This document shows, one piece after another, positions 1 through 9,301 of a DNA stretch of 64,000 bases. The stretch covers positions 62,001-126,000 of the forward strand of contig JAXMBS010000002.1 in NCBI GenBank assembly GCA_046349775.1, read 5' to 3'. The notes under the pieces are model-generated. The model was not told the DNA's origin, made no database searches, and worked only from the letters and a program-made list of their open reading frames with translations. Source of the DNA: JAEUIG01 sp046349775 (GTDB taxonomy: Bacteria > Planctomycetota > Planctomycetia > Planctomycetales > Planctomycetaceae). The first letter of the stretch is position 1, and each line of letters opens with the position of its first letter. The translations under genes and the position numbers were made by a program.

Positions 1-195
1 CCGCTGATCAAATTGACCAAGGCCGACATTATTCGGCTCGGCACGTCGCTCGGCGTCGATTACGCCCTCACCCACAGTTGTTATGACCCAAGCCCGGACG
101 GCCGGCCCTGCGGACATTGCGACTCGTGCCTCATCCGTCGCGACGGCTTTGCCGCAGCGGGATTCTCCGACCCGCTGCTCGGCGCCGGCGCCTGA
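1..195 (+). CDS. queC: 7-cyano-7-deazaguanine synthase, C-terminal part
   Basis: The window opens inside this gene; about 64 residues remain, read in frame from base 1. QueC converts 7-carboxy-7-deazaguanine to preQ0 with ATP and ammonia, in the cytoplasmic queuosine pathway. The fragment carries the family's C-terminal zinc site, with cysteines in the order C-x8-C-x2-C-x2-C (residues 28-42 of the fragment, including CGHCDSC). It is preceded by a typical TKADIIRLG stretch and ends in the usual short tail. Identification rests on this cysteine cluster and its context; the PP-loop ATPase half lies outside the window. Confidence 0.88.
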   Translation, partial: PLIKLTKADIIRLGTSLGVDYALTHSCYDPSPDGRPCGHCDSCLIRRDGFAAAGFSDPLLGAGA

Positions 196-446
196 GACGG
201 GCGAGAAAGCGCACCTCCCGTTCGGGCGCACGACACTGCGGCCGGACCTCTGGTCGTCCACTCTGCCTCATAAGTGCGCACGCCGCCGCGGCCAGACCGC
301 GAAAACAGGCCGTAGTCTGGCACCGCCATTGTGCGGCACACCAATTGCATCTCCACGAGTTCCTACTGAAACGTGCAACGACCGCAGACGGCCCAACGGA
401 TTGGGCTGGTGCGCTTCGGGCCGCAACCGACATTCCTGGGGCTTTG

Positions 447-617
447 ATGATCGATCCAATCACGGCACTCATCGAGAAAGCTGCCCGTTACGCGGTCGCG
501 CACGACTCGTTTCTGCTGGGCGTCGCCGCACTCGTGACGGTCGCCGTGCTGACCTGGCTGAATTCTGCGTCACATCGGCCGCGGCCGATCGTTCGCACGA
601 CCCGCGACCGCGATTGA
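447..617 (+). CDS. Possible small single-pass membrane protein
   Basis: A 56-residue reading frame starting MIDPITAL. One hydrophobic segment (FLLGVAALVTVAVLTWL, residues 24-40) is followed by a basic tail. It lies between queC and the opposing STAS gene. I do not recognise a family. The start is the only ATG close to the hydrophobic stretch, with a weak G-rich stretch (CTGGGG) just upstream. The frame could be fortuitous in this GC-rich DNA. Confidence 0.35.
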   Translation: MIDPITALIEKAARYAVAHDSFLLGVAALVTVAVLTWLNSASHRPRPIVRTTRDRD

Positions 618-622
618 CGATC

Positions 623-988
623 TCAATTGATGGCCGCGGCCGTTCGATCGTTATAGATCTGAAATCGATCTAAGACTCCCATCAGCCGCAATACGTCCCG
701 GTTGAAGTCCGACAGCCCGCACAGACGCAGTATGCCCCCTTTCAGGTGCACGCGCTTGTGCAACAGGACCAGCTGTCCGGCCAGCAGGCTCGACAGGGAC
801 AGACCATCGAGTTCCAGAATCAGCCGATGATTGGCCTGCCGCCCGGCGATGGCCATCAGCATGTCGGCCAGTTCGGTTTCCTCCGGTCCCGGCTGTCCCA
901 GACCACCATTCTGCGGCGGCACGGCGGCGACGCGCAGCCACAACCAGTCACGAACGTTGTCGCAGTCGATCGTCCAGCGACCGGGCAT
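623..988 (-). CDS. STAS-domain protein (anti-sigma factor antagonist-like)
   Basis: 121 residues. The last 60 residues have the pattern of a STAS domain: alternating hydrophobic strands and helices (HRLILELDGLSLSSLLAGQL, then HLKGGILRLCGL) and a C-terminal helix ending VLRLMGVLDRFQIYND. This resembles SpoIIAA-type antagonists and planctomycete STAS proteins. The usual phosphorylatable serine position is occupied within SLSSLLAG. The frame is open much further upstream into the opposite gene. I chose the ATG at 988 because residues before it are arginine-rich and unlike a STAS N terminus. Role inferred: partner-switching regulation; no anti-sigma kinase is adjacent. Confidence 0.6.
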   Translation of the reverse strand: MPGRWTIDCDNVRDWLWLRVAAVPPQNGGLGQPGPEETELADMLMAIAGRQANHRLILELDGLSLSSLLAGQLVLLHKRVHLKGGILRLCGLSDFNRDVLRLMGVLDRFQIYNDRTAAAIN

Positions 989-1202
989 GCCGGATTTCCG
1001 TTCAAGATTGTCGATCAGGATTGAGAGACCGCGACGGACGCGGAACGTTGCAGGTTCCACACTATCGCAGCGTCGGCGGCGAATCAATCTGCGATATTTC
1101 GGCCTCTTCTGAAGATAGTCGGCAACCGGCCGCCCTCTTGTGCGCGCCCGCTCGCGGTGTCCAGAATTGATGACGCCACGCCCCCGCGCCCGGAGCTCGC
1201 CT

Positions 1203-2864
1203 ATGTCCCGCCGTTTCCCGCTCGAAATTGCTGCCGCCTGCCTGACGATCCTCACTGCCGCGCGACTCGCCTCGGCCCAGGCGGCCCCTCAGGCCCCGGC
1301 CGACCAGCCGGCCGCTACCCAGTCCACGCTCGACATCGTCATTTCCGATGAACCCCGCACGATCGACCCGGCCACGCTCGTTCCACAGCGCCTCGCCCAG
1401 CCCGCCACCGTTCAGTTCGACAACGCCTCCCTCAACGAAGTCGTCGAATGGCTCCGCGACGACCAGAAAATCAACAGCATCGCCGACGCGAAACACCTCC
1501 AGGACGCCGGGATCTCGCTGGGAGAGCCGATCACCGATGCGCTCAACAACGAGCCGCTGTATCTGCTGCTGAACCGCCTCCGGGTCGTCGGCGTCACCTG
1601 GTCCTATCGCGACGACATCCTGCGGCTGATGCCCGCCAATATGCAGGATCAGCCGCTGCGGACGCAGCCCTACCCCGTCGGCGACCTGTTTGATGCTGGC
1701 TATCAGTCTGATGCCGTGCTCGATTCGATTCGAACCTGCACGGGTTCGAAGTGGGAAAGCGAGGAGGGTTCGGGTGGAGAAGTCCAGGCGTTGGGGGATG
1801 TCTTGTTTATCCGGCAGACAGAACAAGGGCATCGTGAAATCGCAGGCCTGCTCGCCGCGCTCCGCAAACATGGCCGCCGGACTTTCACCTATGACGAACC
1901 GCAGCACTTCGCAATCCGCGAAAAACTGAATGCGCCGGTCAGCCTAGATGTTCAGGATGCTCCGCTGATCGACGTATTAGCGGACATCGCGCAGCAGGCG
2001 GCCGTCGAAATTCGCACCGACGCTGCGGCATTCCGGGAAGAGCGCGTTCGCGACCGCGAACCGGTGTCCGCGACACTGTCCGCACAACCCATGCACGTCG
2101 TCCTGCAGGCCGTCCTTACACCGCTCAAGCTCGACTGGGTTCTGCGGGACGGAATCCTGTGGGCCACTTCGGCCGACGAAGCCAGCCAGACGCAGAAAAC
2201 CGCCATGTTCGATGTTCGCGACCTGTGTCGTGATGACAGTGAAAGCGAGGCACTGAAGGATGCCATCGTCGAATACACGGCCGGCCCCTGGTCGACAGGC
2301 GCCGGTCAGCATGGTCGGCTGGAATTTGCCCGCTCTGGCACGATGGTCGTCCGCCAGACCGAAGGCCAACTCGATGCAATTCTGCAGCTGCTTGAGGACT
2401 ACCGAACGGCTTTGAGGAGTTCCAAACGCCGCGCACGCACCGAGGAGAAGCCCGACGACATCATTACCCGGTACTACCGGTTGCAATCACAGATTGCGAC
2501 CGAACTCAGGCAGTATCTACCGGCTCTGGTCGAACCCGGCTCGTGGCGCAATGACCAGCATCCCGACGCCAACGGCACAATATTTCAACTGGCTTCGGTC
2601 AAGGAAGTTCTCGACTCGCACGGAAACCAGGTTGTGGAAAATGCCAAGGAACAGGGCCGCAATTCGGCACAGGTCGTCGAATACGCGGTGCTCATCATTC
2701 AGCAGAAGCGCGCCACGCACGAAAAGATCGCCGAACTGATCGACAAGGTCGAAAACGGTGAATCGCAAGGCATGGGCATGGGTGGGATGGGCATGGGTGG
2801 CGGCATGGGCGGCTTTGGCGGCGGATACTTCTCAACACGTGAGCACCCGCTGCAGAAACCGTAA
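1203..2864 (+). CDS. Secreted protein with two STN-like domains and a Gly/Met tail
   Basis: 553 residues. The chosen start (MSRRFPL) has GGAG seven bases upstream and gives a clean signal peptide ending near ASAQA. Two regions (about residues 68-144 and 235-326) have the alternating pattern of secretin/TonB short N-terminal (STN-like) domains: 'ATVQFDNASLNEVVEWL' in the first and 'APVSLDVQDAPLIDVLADI' in the second. Between and after them are sections resembling secretin-style conversion of codon-wise scores, including YDEPQ and TRYYRLQSQI. No secretin pore domain follows. The C terminus (about residues 519-545) is a run of Gly and Met (GMGMGGMGMGGG). Location is inferred to be periplasmic or cell envelope. 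Function unknown; such STN-repeat proteins are frequent in planctomycetes. It stands alone transcriptionally. Confidence 0.7.
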   Translation: MSRRFPLEIAAACLTILTAARLASAQAAPQAPADQPAATQSTLDIVISDEPRTIDPATLVPQRLAQPATVQFDNASLNEVVEWLRDDQKINSIADAKHLQDAGISLGEPITDALNNEPLYLLLNRLRVVGVTWSYRDDILRLMPANMQDQPLRTQPYPVGDLFDAGYQSDAVLDSIRTCTGSKWESEEGSGGEVQALGDVLFIRQTEQGHREIAGLLAALRKHGRRTFTYDEPQHFAIREKLNAPVSLDVQDAPLIDVLADIAQQAAVEIRTDAAAFREERVRDREPVSATLSAQPMHVVLQAVLTPLKLDWVLRDGILWATSADEASQTQKTAMFDVRDLCRDDSESEALKDAIVEYTAGPWSTGAGQHGRLEFARSGTMVVRQTEGQLDAILQLLEDYRTALRSSKRRARTEEKPDDIITRYYRLQSQIATELRQYLPALVEPGSWRNDQHPDANGTIFQLASVKEVLDSHGNQVVENAKEQGRNSAQVVEYAVLIIQQKRATHEKIAELIDKVENGESQGMGMGGMGMGGGMGGFGGGYFSTREHPLQKP

Positions 2865-3076
2865 CACCGTCGTCCGCCCTTTCGCTTCAACGGCTGCAAC
2901 GCGGCGCATATCGGCGTGTCGCATCGCTGCGTGCGCGCCCATCGACCGTTGCGCCGGTGCCCCCAAGCCCCCAAAGCAGTCCGATCGGCTCACCTTTGTG
3001 CTACTAACGATTCGACGTTTGTTTTCTTGCGCAAATTCTTCCCCGCCACCAACCGAGACCATGACCGGATTTGGGC

Positions 3077-3245
3077 CACCGAGATCACCGATGACACTGA
3101 GACAACGGTATTTCTGTTGAATTCTCGGTGACCTCTGTTACCTGGGTGGAAAACCCCTTTGGGTTGCGGCCGCCGGCCGCGCCGGGTTCTTTGTGCCTTG
3201 GTGGTTCAAAATCGTTGACCACCAAGACACGCAGGCCACCAAGAA
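3077..3245. repeat. Two imperfect stem-loop repeats in the 2865-3338 gap
   Basis: The gap after the STN-like gene holds no gene. At 3077-3130 an inverted pair CACCGAGA / TCTCGGTG encloses a purine-rich 'atcaccgatgacactgaga' stretch. At 3187-3245 a second element reads TTCTTTGTGCCTTGGTGG at its left and ends CCACCAAGAA. Its core is CTTGGTGGT / ACCACCAAG (9 bp perfect) around 3198-3227. Both look like members of dispersed intergenic repeat families rather than terminators, because no T-run follows. Confidence 0.55.
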
Positions 3246-3282
3246 CTGTGGGACGGGCAAACCGCTCCCGCTTGCCTCCTCT

Positions 3283-3335
3283 CAATCCAAAATCCAAAAT
3301 CGGAAATCCAGAATGCGAAATCCGTAACGAGTTCC
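3283..3335. repeat. AATCC-type degenerate microrepeat before a start codon
   Basis: A run of near-repeats of 7-9 bp (tcaatccaaaatccaaaatc, then ggaaatccagaatgcgaaatcc) ending 3 bases before the aldehyde dehydrogenase start. It belongs to the same class as the stretches at 6890, 26670, 26816, 38353 and 63583. Confidence 0.6.
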
Positions 3336-3338
3336 CCT

Positions 3339-4758
3339 ATGCGCATGTTCTTCGCTGGCGAGTGGCGCAATACGCCGGTCACAGCTAACGTCGTCAGCCC
3401 CTACAGCGGACAGGTCATCGACACCGTCCCCCAGGCCGATGTCGCCGATGTCGACCGCGCGCTCGCCACGCTGCAGTCGGGCGCTGTCGCGATGCGGCAA
3501 CTCCCCGCGTTCCGCCGTGCGGAAATCCTCCACAAGGCCGCCGCGGTTATGCGGGCGCGTGTCGAAGACCTCGCGCGCACCATCAGCAGCGAGGAAGGCA
3601 AAGCTCTCGCCGAAAGCCGCACCGAAGCCCGCCGCGCCGCCGACGTGATCACCACCTCCGCCGAGGAGGCCCTCCGCATCGCCGGCGAAATGATTCCGCT
3701 CGAGGGCGCCGAGCACGGCGCCGGCAAGCTCGGGTTCACACTCCGTGTCCCCTGCGGCATCGTCGCGGCGATTACGCCGTTCAACTTTCCGCTGAATCTC
3801 GTCGCCCACAAGGTCGGCCCCGCCCTCGCCGCCGGCAACGCCGTGATCATCAAGCCGGCCAGCGATACGCCGCTGTCCGCCCTCAAGCTGACGGTGATCC
3901 TTCTCGAATCCGGCCTGCCGCCGGAAGCCATTGCCTGCGTCACTGGTCCGGGCGGAGCGCTCGGCCGCGCGATCTGTACCGATGACCGCGTGCGGAAAAT
4001 CAGTTTCACCGGCAGCTACGAGACCGGAGACGCGATCTGCAAACTGGCCGGCATCAAGCGCGTCACCATGGAACTCGGCTCCAACAGTCCCGTCATTGTC
4101 ATGGACGACGCGGATCTCGATCGCGCGGCCGCTGCCATCGCCACAGCCGGATACTCCAACGCCGGCCGTGTCTGCATCTCCGCACAAGCGGATCATCACC
4201 AGCCACAACATCGCCGGCGATTTCCTCGACGCCCTCCGCCCGGCGCGTGGACGGCATCGTCACCGGCGACCCGCTGAACGAACGCACGCAGATGGGGCCG
4301 CTGGTTCATGGCTGCGACGCCCAGCGCGTCGCCGAGTGGATCGACGAAGCGGTCCACGCCGCCCAGCGCCTGCTGGCCGCGGTCGCCGCGACGGCGTTTT
4401 CTACCAGCCGACAATCCTCGACGAAATGATCCGGAAGCTGCGAGTGAGCTCCGAAGAACTGTTCGGCCCGGCGGTCGCGATCACCCGGTTCAGCAGTGTC
4501 GACGACGCGTTGCGGCTGGCCAACGATTCACGCTTCGGCCTGTCGGCCGGCGTTTTCACCCGTGGACGTTGATCGCGCGCTCCGCTTCGCCCGCGAACTC
4601 GACAGCGGGAACATCCACATCAACTGGTCGAGCCAGTGGCGCAAGCCGACCTGATGCCCTACGGCGGCCTCAAGCACAGCGGCATGGGAAAGGAAGGACC
4701 GAAGTACGCGATCCGTGAGATGACAGAAGAGAAGCTGGTCGTGATGCACGCACGGTGA
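3339..4758 (+). pseudogene. Aldehyde dehydrogenase family gene with five frame breaks
   Basis: Read across frames, this is a normal-length NAD(P)-dependent aldehyde dehydrogenase of about 472 residues. Cofactor and catalytic landmarks are visible: ITPFNFPLNLVAHKVGPALA, IIKPASDTPL, ISFTGSYETGD, MELGSNSPVIV, the catalytic-cysteine motif GRVCISAQ, SSEELFGPA and a C-terminal MPYGGLKHSGMGKEGP. The first 283 residues are intact. After that the frame breaks near 4188 (extra G), 4245 (extra G), 4380 (missing G), 4565 (extra G) and 4633 (two extra bases or one lost). Each break can be repaired by a one- or two-base change that restores conserved sequence. As it stands the gene cannot give a full enzyme. 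A repeat tract sits directly before the start. The substrate cannot be deduced. Confidence 0.85.
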
Positions 4759-4795
4759 AGGATTGTCGGTTATCGGTCGACGGCTATCGGCGGAA

Positions 4796-6931
4796 TTACC
4801 CAAGCCGACGGCTCTGCCGTCGGCCGATCCATAGGCCGACACACAACATTACCGCCGACGCCGCGCTGACGATCGCTCCCATCCACACGCTCCGTGGCCG
4901 GTACAGCCATTCCACCGCATGTTCTCCGCGGGGAATCGGCACGCTGCGAAACATTCCGTCTACCGTCGAACACTCTGTCGGCTGGCCGTCGACGGTCACC
5001 GTCCATCCTGGATAAGCCAGGTCCGTCAGGACCAAGTTCGCATCACTGTCGGCGAGCACGCTGACGGCAATCCGCTCCGGGTAATAGGAGATCGCGTCAA
5101 CATGCCCGACGCCGGGCGGATCCAGGCTCACGCGCCCGCGGCCGTCGCGGAGCGTATACAGCCACAGCGGTTCCGGATCGCCCCCACGCCCGATGCAGCA
5201 GTTCATCAAACCCTGACCACACCGTGTCGACCGGCCAGTCGGCCCCAGCGGCCGTTCACTCAAGATGTGCGTCACCCCTGCGCACCGCAGCCAGTCCACC
5301 TGCGCCGCGACCTCCGCCGGTGTCGCTTTGTCGCCCGCCGGCTTGGGGATCGTCAACTGCGGATCAAGATACTCCGCCGGACTGAGTCCAAGATACGTCG
5401 GCGTCATTGCGAAGCCGGTGATGGTTGGCATGTTTTGGTACGTCCCCCACATCCGCACCGGCAGCGGAAACTCAGCCAGCAGCTTCCGGACGACGCTTTC
5501 GTCGCGATGCAGAATCGGCGGGTTGGAGACCAAGTCCGCATACCAGTTCGGCGCGCCGTCCACGCGCCGATTCCAATGACAGCGGACGTTCCAGAAGTCA
5601 CCCACCGTCAGCCCAAACACACCCGCAATCAGAATTCCGCGCACCAGCCCTGCTCGCGGTCTCGCCAACCAGCGATCCAGCGCATTTCCCGCCAGCAGTC
5701 CGACCGCGAGCGTGGTCAGGATTCCGTACCGGCCCGGCCCGATGAAGAAACTGAACCCAGGCAGGTGTCGCGTCACCGGCAGCAGCCACCCGGTCGCGTA
5801 GACCGCGGCCGCCACTCCGATGCACAGCCAGATTCGCAATGTCGCGGGCAAGCGTTCGCCGCTGCGCCAGCGTTGCCACAGCCCGACGACGGCCAGCCAG
5901 AACGGAACCAGCCCGAAGTACAGGTGCGCCTCGACCTTGTTCGTCGCGGCCGGATACGTCAGCGTGCGGATCGATGCCAGCGCTTCGTCCGCATTCACGT
6001 CCGGCGCGTACCACATCCAGGGGGTGACGACCTGCACCAGGTACCACGGCGGAATATGCCCATACGCGGGATCGTGCGTCTTGCCGACGTCCGCCCGCTG
6101 CGATCGCAGTTTGAGTTCCCACGTCGGGGCGAGCTGAACCGCCGCGAGACCAAATCCACCAACTAGCGCCACAACAACGGCGACCCACGCACCTAGGCGA
6201 GATCGCCGTTCCGGGAGTACGAGGCTCCCGCCGAGCTGCTCAGGTCCTGCCGCCGTCGATGTCTCCGTCGCAATTTCTGATCGGGATAGGACCAAACGCA
6301 GCGCCGCATAAGCCGTCACCGCCAGCACCTCAATAAACGCCAGGTTGTAGTGCCCGGCCAGCAGATGCACGCCCAGCGCGACGGACATCACCCCCAGCCA
6401 TCGCACGCGCCCGCTCTGCAGGTACGACTCCGCACACCACGCCATGAGCGGCAGATAGGCTCCGCCGATGATCGCCCACTCCAGACAGATGCGCGGCGCG
6501 AACCAGCCGTAGACATAGACCACCGCACACAGCGCCGCTCCCCAACCTGCGAGTCCCATCCGTCGTGCAAACAGCCACGTCGCGACAAACGCCAGCACGT
6601 AATGCAGAAGCTGGTTCGCGTTGTAGGCCGTGTTCACCGGCAGCAAAGAGAACAGCAACAGGTGCGGCGGGTACAGCACGCCGGTCTGGCTTTCCCCCAT
6701 GGTCGGGTAGCCGTGGCCGACCAGCGAATTCCACAGCGGCAGGCGACCCGCATGCAGTTCGTCCGCGTAAAACGTCTTCTGCGGGTAGTAATACGAGTAG
6801 GTATCGCCGCCGACGAGCCCGCCTCCCAACCACAGCGTCCGCCAGAACACAAACGTCAGAGCGACCGCGGCCAGCGTGACCGCGAGCAGCCCGCGATTTT
6901 CGATTTCCGATTTTCGACTTTCGATTTTCAC
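4796..6931 (-). CDS. YfhO-like multi-pass membrane protein
   Basis: 711 residues with about a dozen hydrophobic segments and an N-terminal loop containing GGDTYSYYYPQK, PLWNSLVGHGYP and YPPHLLLF. This is the pattern of the bacterial membrane protein YfhO family (PF09586), a GT-C-like glycosyltransferase fold. The C terminus is a soluble beta-rich domain (LVLTDLAYPGWTVTVDG) followed by two membrane helices. YfhO relatives transfer sugars from lipid carriers to envelope polymers; the acceptor here is unknown. The first 13 residues (MKIESRKSEIENR) are encoded by an AAAATCG-type repeat, so the original start may be slightly downstream. Residues about 566-586 (TGRSTRCGQG...) read badly; a neighbouring frame gives DWPVDTVWSGFDELLHRAWG. 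This suggests two compensating indels near 5232 and 5172. Confidence 0.8.
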   Translation of the reverse strand: MKIESRKSEIENRGLLAVTLAAVALTFVFWRTLWLGGGLVGGDTYSYYYPQKTFYADELHAGRLPLWNSLVGHGYPTMGESQTGVLYPPHLLLFSLLPVNTAYNANQLLHYVLAFVATWLFARRMGLAGWGAALCAVVYVYGWFAPRICLEWAIIGGAYLPLMAWCAESYLQSGRVRWLGVMSVALGVHLLAGHYNLAFIEVLAVTAYAALRLVLSRSEIATETSTAAGPEQLGGSLVLPERRSRLGAWVAVVVALVGGFGLAAVQLAPTWELKLRSQRADVGKTHDPAYGHIPPWYLVQVVTPWMWYAPDVNADEALASIRTLTYPAATNKVEAHLYFGLVPFWLAVVGLWQRWRSGERLPATLRIWLCIGVAAAVYATGWLLPVTRHLPGFSFFIGPGRYGILTTLAVGLLAGNALDRWLARPRAGLVRGILIAGVFGLTVGDFWNVRCHWNRRVDGAPNWYADLVSNPPILHRDESVVRKLLAEFPLPVRMWGTYQNMPTITGFAMTPTYLGLSPAEYLDPQLTIPKPAGDKATPAEVAAQVDWLRCAGVTHILSERPLGPTGRSTRCGQGLMNCCIGRGGDPEPLWLYTLRDGRGRVSLDPPGVGHVDAISYYPERIAVSVLADSDANLVLTDLAYPGWTVTVDGQPTECSTVDGMFRSVPIPRGEHAVEWLYRPRSVWMGAIVSAASAVMLCVGLWIGRRQSRRLG
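6213..6237. repeat. Divergent copy of the GGGAGGGCGAGGCTCC repeat
   Basis: Twenty-one of 25 bases match the copies at 20922 and 38905. It lies inside the YfhO-like gene and encodes LGGSLVLPER there, in the opposite sense to the copy in the phosphotransferase gene. Confidence 0.55.
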
Positions 6932-7545
6932 GTGTCACGCCGACGTGATTGGCTTTGCAATCGTGCTCAAGGGCAAAACAGGTTTGCGGTGTCGAACTCG
7001 CTACGAACTTCGCCGCACAAAGGTCGTGCCATCCTGCGTAGATCGATCTCAGGAACCGAATCGATTTCGATCAACCATACACCATCAATCCCATTGGCCC
7101 TTAGCCCTAGACCCTCAGCCCTTCACCAGCAATATCTGCCGATCCGGCACACGACGTGCATCGTTACACTTCGTCATGTCCGAAACGCGCCCAGACCTGC
7201 CGTCGAATCGTTCCGAATCGACGCAACTCCTATCCTTCCCGGCGTTCCGGTCACTGCCGCTCCCTTTCCCCCGGCAATATGACTTGTAGAACCGCACACA
7301 CCGGCTTGTAAATCCTACAAGCAGCAGTGTGCGGCGTCCGCCACCGAAGCCACCCTTCGGCACCGCGATGATGCGCGGCGGATGCACCGACTCACACGAA
7401 TCTGGCATGGAGGCCTGCTATGTGGCGACATTGTCTTCCGGCTCTCGGGACAGGGCCCTCGTCACTTCGCGGCGCCCTTTCCCCTCGTTGAACGGCCGTT
7501 CGGCTGTTTGACAACCCCTTCTGCGACCTCAGCCGGAGTGTCTCT
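6932..7545. other. Gene-free gap with a CCCTNAG tract
   Basis: No supported gene in 614 bases. At 7097-7127 the plus strand reads ggcccttagccctagaccct followed by cagccc, a pyrimidine-rich telomere-like microrepeat of the same class as 34991 and 37143. The rest shows no long open frame with the codon bias of its neighbours. The last 100 bases probably hold the promoter of the thioredoxin-protease gene, but I cannot mark it. Confidence 0.5.
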
Positions 7546-9186
7546 ATGTCCCTTGTGCATGCGCTCGTCCTTGCGGCAGCGGCAATCGGCGGTGAACCGG
7601 CGGGCGAAGTCCTCGACTTCAGCGCCAGTTACTGCGGTCCGTGCCGCTCAATGACCCCCATCGTCGCCAAACTCGAACGCGAAGGGTTGCCGATCCGCAA
7701 GGTCGACATCGAGCAGCATCGCGATCTGGCTGATCGCTACCACATCACCAAGATTCCGACGTTCGTGCTCGTCATCAACGGCGAGGAGGCGCATCGCGTC
7801 GTAGGCCCCGTCAGCGAGACCGAGCTCCGGCGGATGTGCAGCCGCATTCCCCAGGCCGAGCCGGCCGTCGCCGCCGATTCGCCGACGGCCCGCAACCAAG
7901 CGTCCGAGTCGGTGGTCCTGACAACCGAGGACAAGCCGAGCCAGCCGCAGCCGCAGGGCATCCTGGACTTCCTGCGCAGCAAGCACGAGGAACCCAGCGC
8001 CGTTCGGGGCAACAGCGACGACCTCGCCTCCGCCGCGCCTCCTGCCGCTCCCACCAATGACCCGATGCGGGCCAGCGTCCGCATTCGTACGACCGTCAAG
8101 GGGGAGATCAGCTTCGGGTCGGGCACCATTGTTCACAGTGAACCGGGCCGCACGCTGATCGTCACCTGCGGCCATATCTTCCGCAACGTGAACGATTCCG
8201 CGAAGGTCGAGGTCGACGTCTTTGAGAACGGCAAGTCGGCGACCTACGTGGCCTCGATCGAAGATTTCGACCTCGAAGCCGACGTGGGACTCCTCCGTAT
8301 TACGACGCACAGCACCGTGTCGAGCGCGCCCGTCGCCCCGGCGACGGTCGTACTGAAGAAATTGCAGCGCGTCGGCTGCATCGGTTGCAGCGGCGGCGCC
8401 GATCCGACCCGCGATCAGATCGAAATCACCGAGATCAACAAGTACGACGGACCGGACACGATCGAGTGCTCGACCACGCCCGTCCAGGGTCGCTCCGGCG
8501 GCGGCCTCTTCAACGCCGAAGGCCAGCTGATCGGCGTCTGCATCGCCGCGGTGAAGGAAGAGCCGCTCGGAGTCTATGCCCACGTGTTCTGCGTCCACAA
8601 GCTCCTCGACAAGAACAATCTTTCGCAACTCTATCGTCCCGTGTCGCAGCCTGCCGAAGGCGCATTCGCCAACGACGACACACGCCCCACCGACGCTCCT
8701 CCCGCCGACTTTCCCACGCAACTCGTGGCCGAGCAGACGCTGGCGACCGAAACGGACACGGCGCCGGAATCCGCGGGCCCAACCGGCGAACCGGCGACGC
8801 CGACCGACCTGGCAGGCGTCATGGCCGATGTGGAAACGGGCGACGCCGAAGTCGTCGTCATCATTCGTTCGAAGACCAAGCCGTCGCAGAACCGTGTCGT
8901 GATTATCAACCGGGCGAGCCCCAAGTTCCTTGCTTATCTGAACGGCGAGATACGCCCGGAGGGTCTGGCGGCCAACCGTCCGACTCACCGGGCGCCGGAC
9001 CTCAGCGTGGCGCGCCCGCGCCGGCAGGACTTCGCCGGGGCGCCGCGCGGCCCGCAATCGGTCCAGGCCCAGACGCAGCCGGTTTCGTTTCAGCCGCAGC
9101 GCCCCGCGGAACCGCAATCGGCCGTCGAGCGGTCCCTTTCCCGCCGCATGACCGAAGCCCGCCGGATCACGTCGGCCGCGAGATAA
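7546..9186 (+). CDS. Thioredoxin-trypsin-like protease fusion
   Basis: 546 residues, ATG with GGAG eight bases upstream. Residues about 20-105 form a thioredoxin domain with active site CGPC at 30-33 and the cis-proline motif KIPTFVLVI. After a proline/glutamine-rich linker, residues about 160-370 form a trypsin-like serine protease domain. The likely triad is His210 (VTCGHIF), Asp246 (EADVGLL) and Ser317 (QGRSGGGLF). The last 170 residues are low complexity with a short conserved-looking strand (AEVVVIIRSKTKPSQ) and a Pro/Gln/Arg tail. A weak N-terminal hydrophobic stretch (LVLAAAAIGG) suggests export. Both active sites are complete, so redox and proteolytic functions may be coupled. Substrates unknown; the gene is apparently monocistronic. 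Confidence 0.82.
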   Translation: MSLVHALVLAAAAIGGEPAGEVLDFSASYCGPCRSMTPIVAKLEREGLPIRKVDIEQHRDLADRYHITKIPTFVLVINGEEAHRVVGPVSETELRRMCSRIPQAEPAVAADSPTARNQASESVVLTTEDKPSQPQPQGILDFLRSKHEEPSAVRGNSDDLASAAPPAAPTNDPMRASVRIRTTVKGEISFGSGTIVHSEPGRTLIVTCGHIFRNVNDSAKVEVDVFENGKSATYVASIEDFDLEADVGLLRITTHSTVSSAPVAPATVVLKKLQRVGCIGCSGGADPTRDQIEITEINKYDGPDTIECSTTPVQGRSGGGLFNAEGQLIGVCIAAVKEEPLGVYAHVFCVHKLLDKNNLSQLYRPVSQPAEGAFANDDTRPTDAPPADFPTQLVAEQTLATETDTAPESAGPTGEPATPTDLAGVMADVETGDAEVVVIIRSKTKPSQNRVVIINRASPKFLAYLNGEIRPEGLAANRPTHRAPDLSVARPRRQDFAGAPRGPQSVQAQTQPVSFQPQRPAEPQSAVERSLSRRMTEARRITSAAR

Positions 9187-9301
9187 CGCCTGCGGAGGAT
9201 TGCTCCCCATTCTTGACTCGCGCCCCCCAGTCGCCGACCATGAGATGAACGGCCATTGATCCGTACATCGAATACCGGCGGCAGCAGCGTGCGGGAGCGT
9301 G

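Noticed and set aside
83..673. 196-residue open frame overlapping the queC end and the small membrane protein
   Set aside because: Arginine/proline-rich composition and no coding bias; it is the shadow of other frames in GC-rich DNA.
3283..3335. AATCC tract as a CRISPR or iteron array
   Set aside because: Units are too short and too variable, with no spacer structure and no replication or cas gene nearby.
4188..4758. Programmed frameshifting in the aldehyde dehydrogenase gene
   Set aside because: Five breaks of both signs in 450 bases without a common slippery heptamer or stem-loop; decay or sequence error is far more likely.
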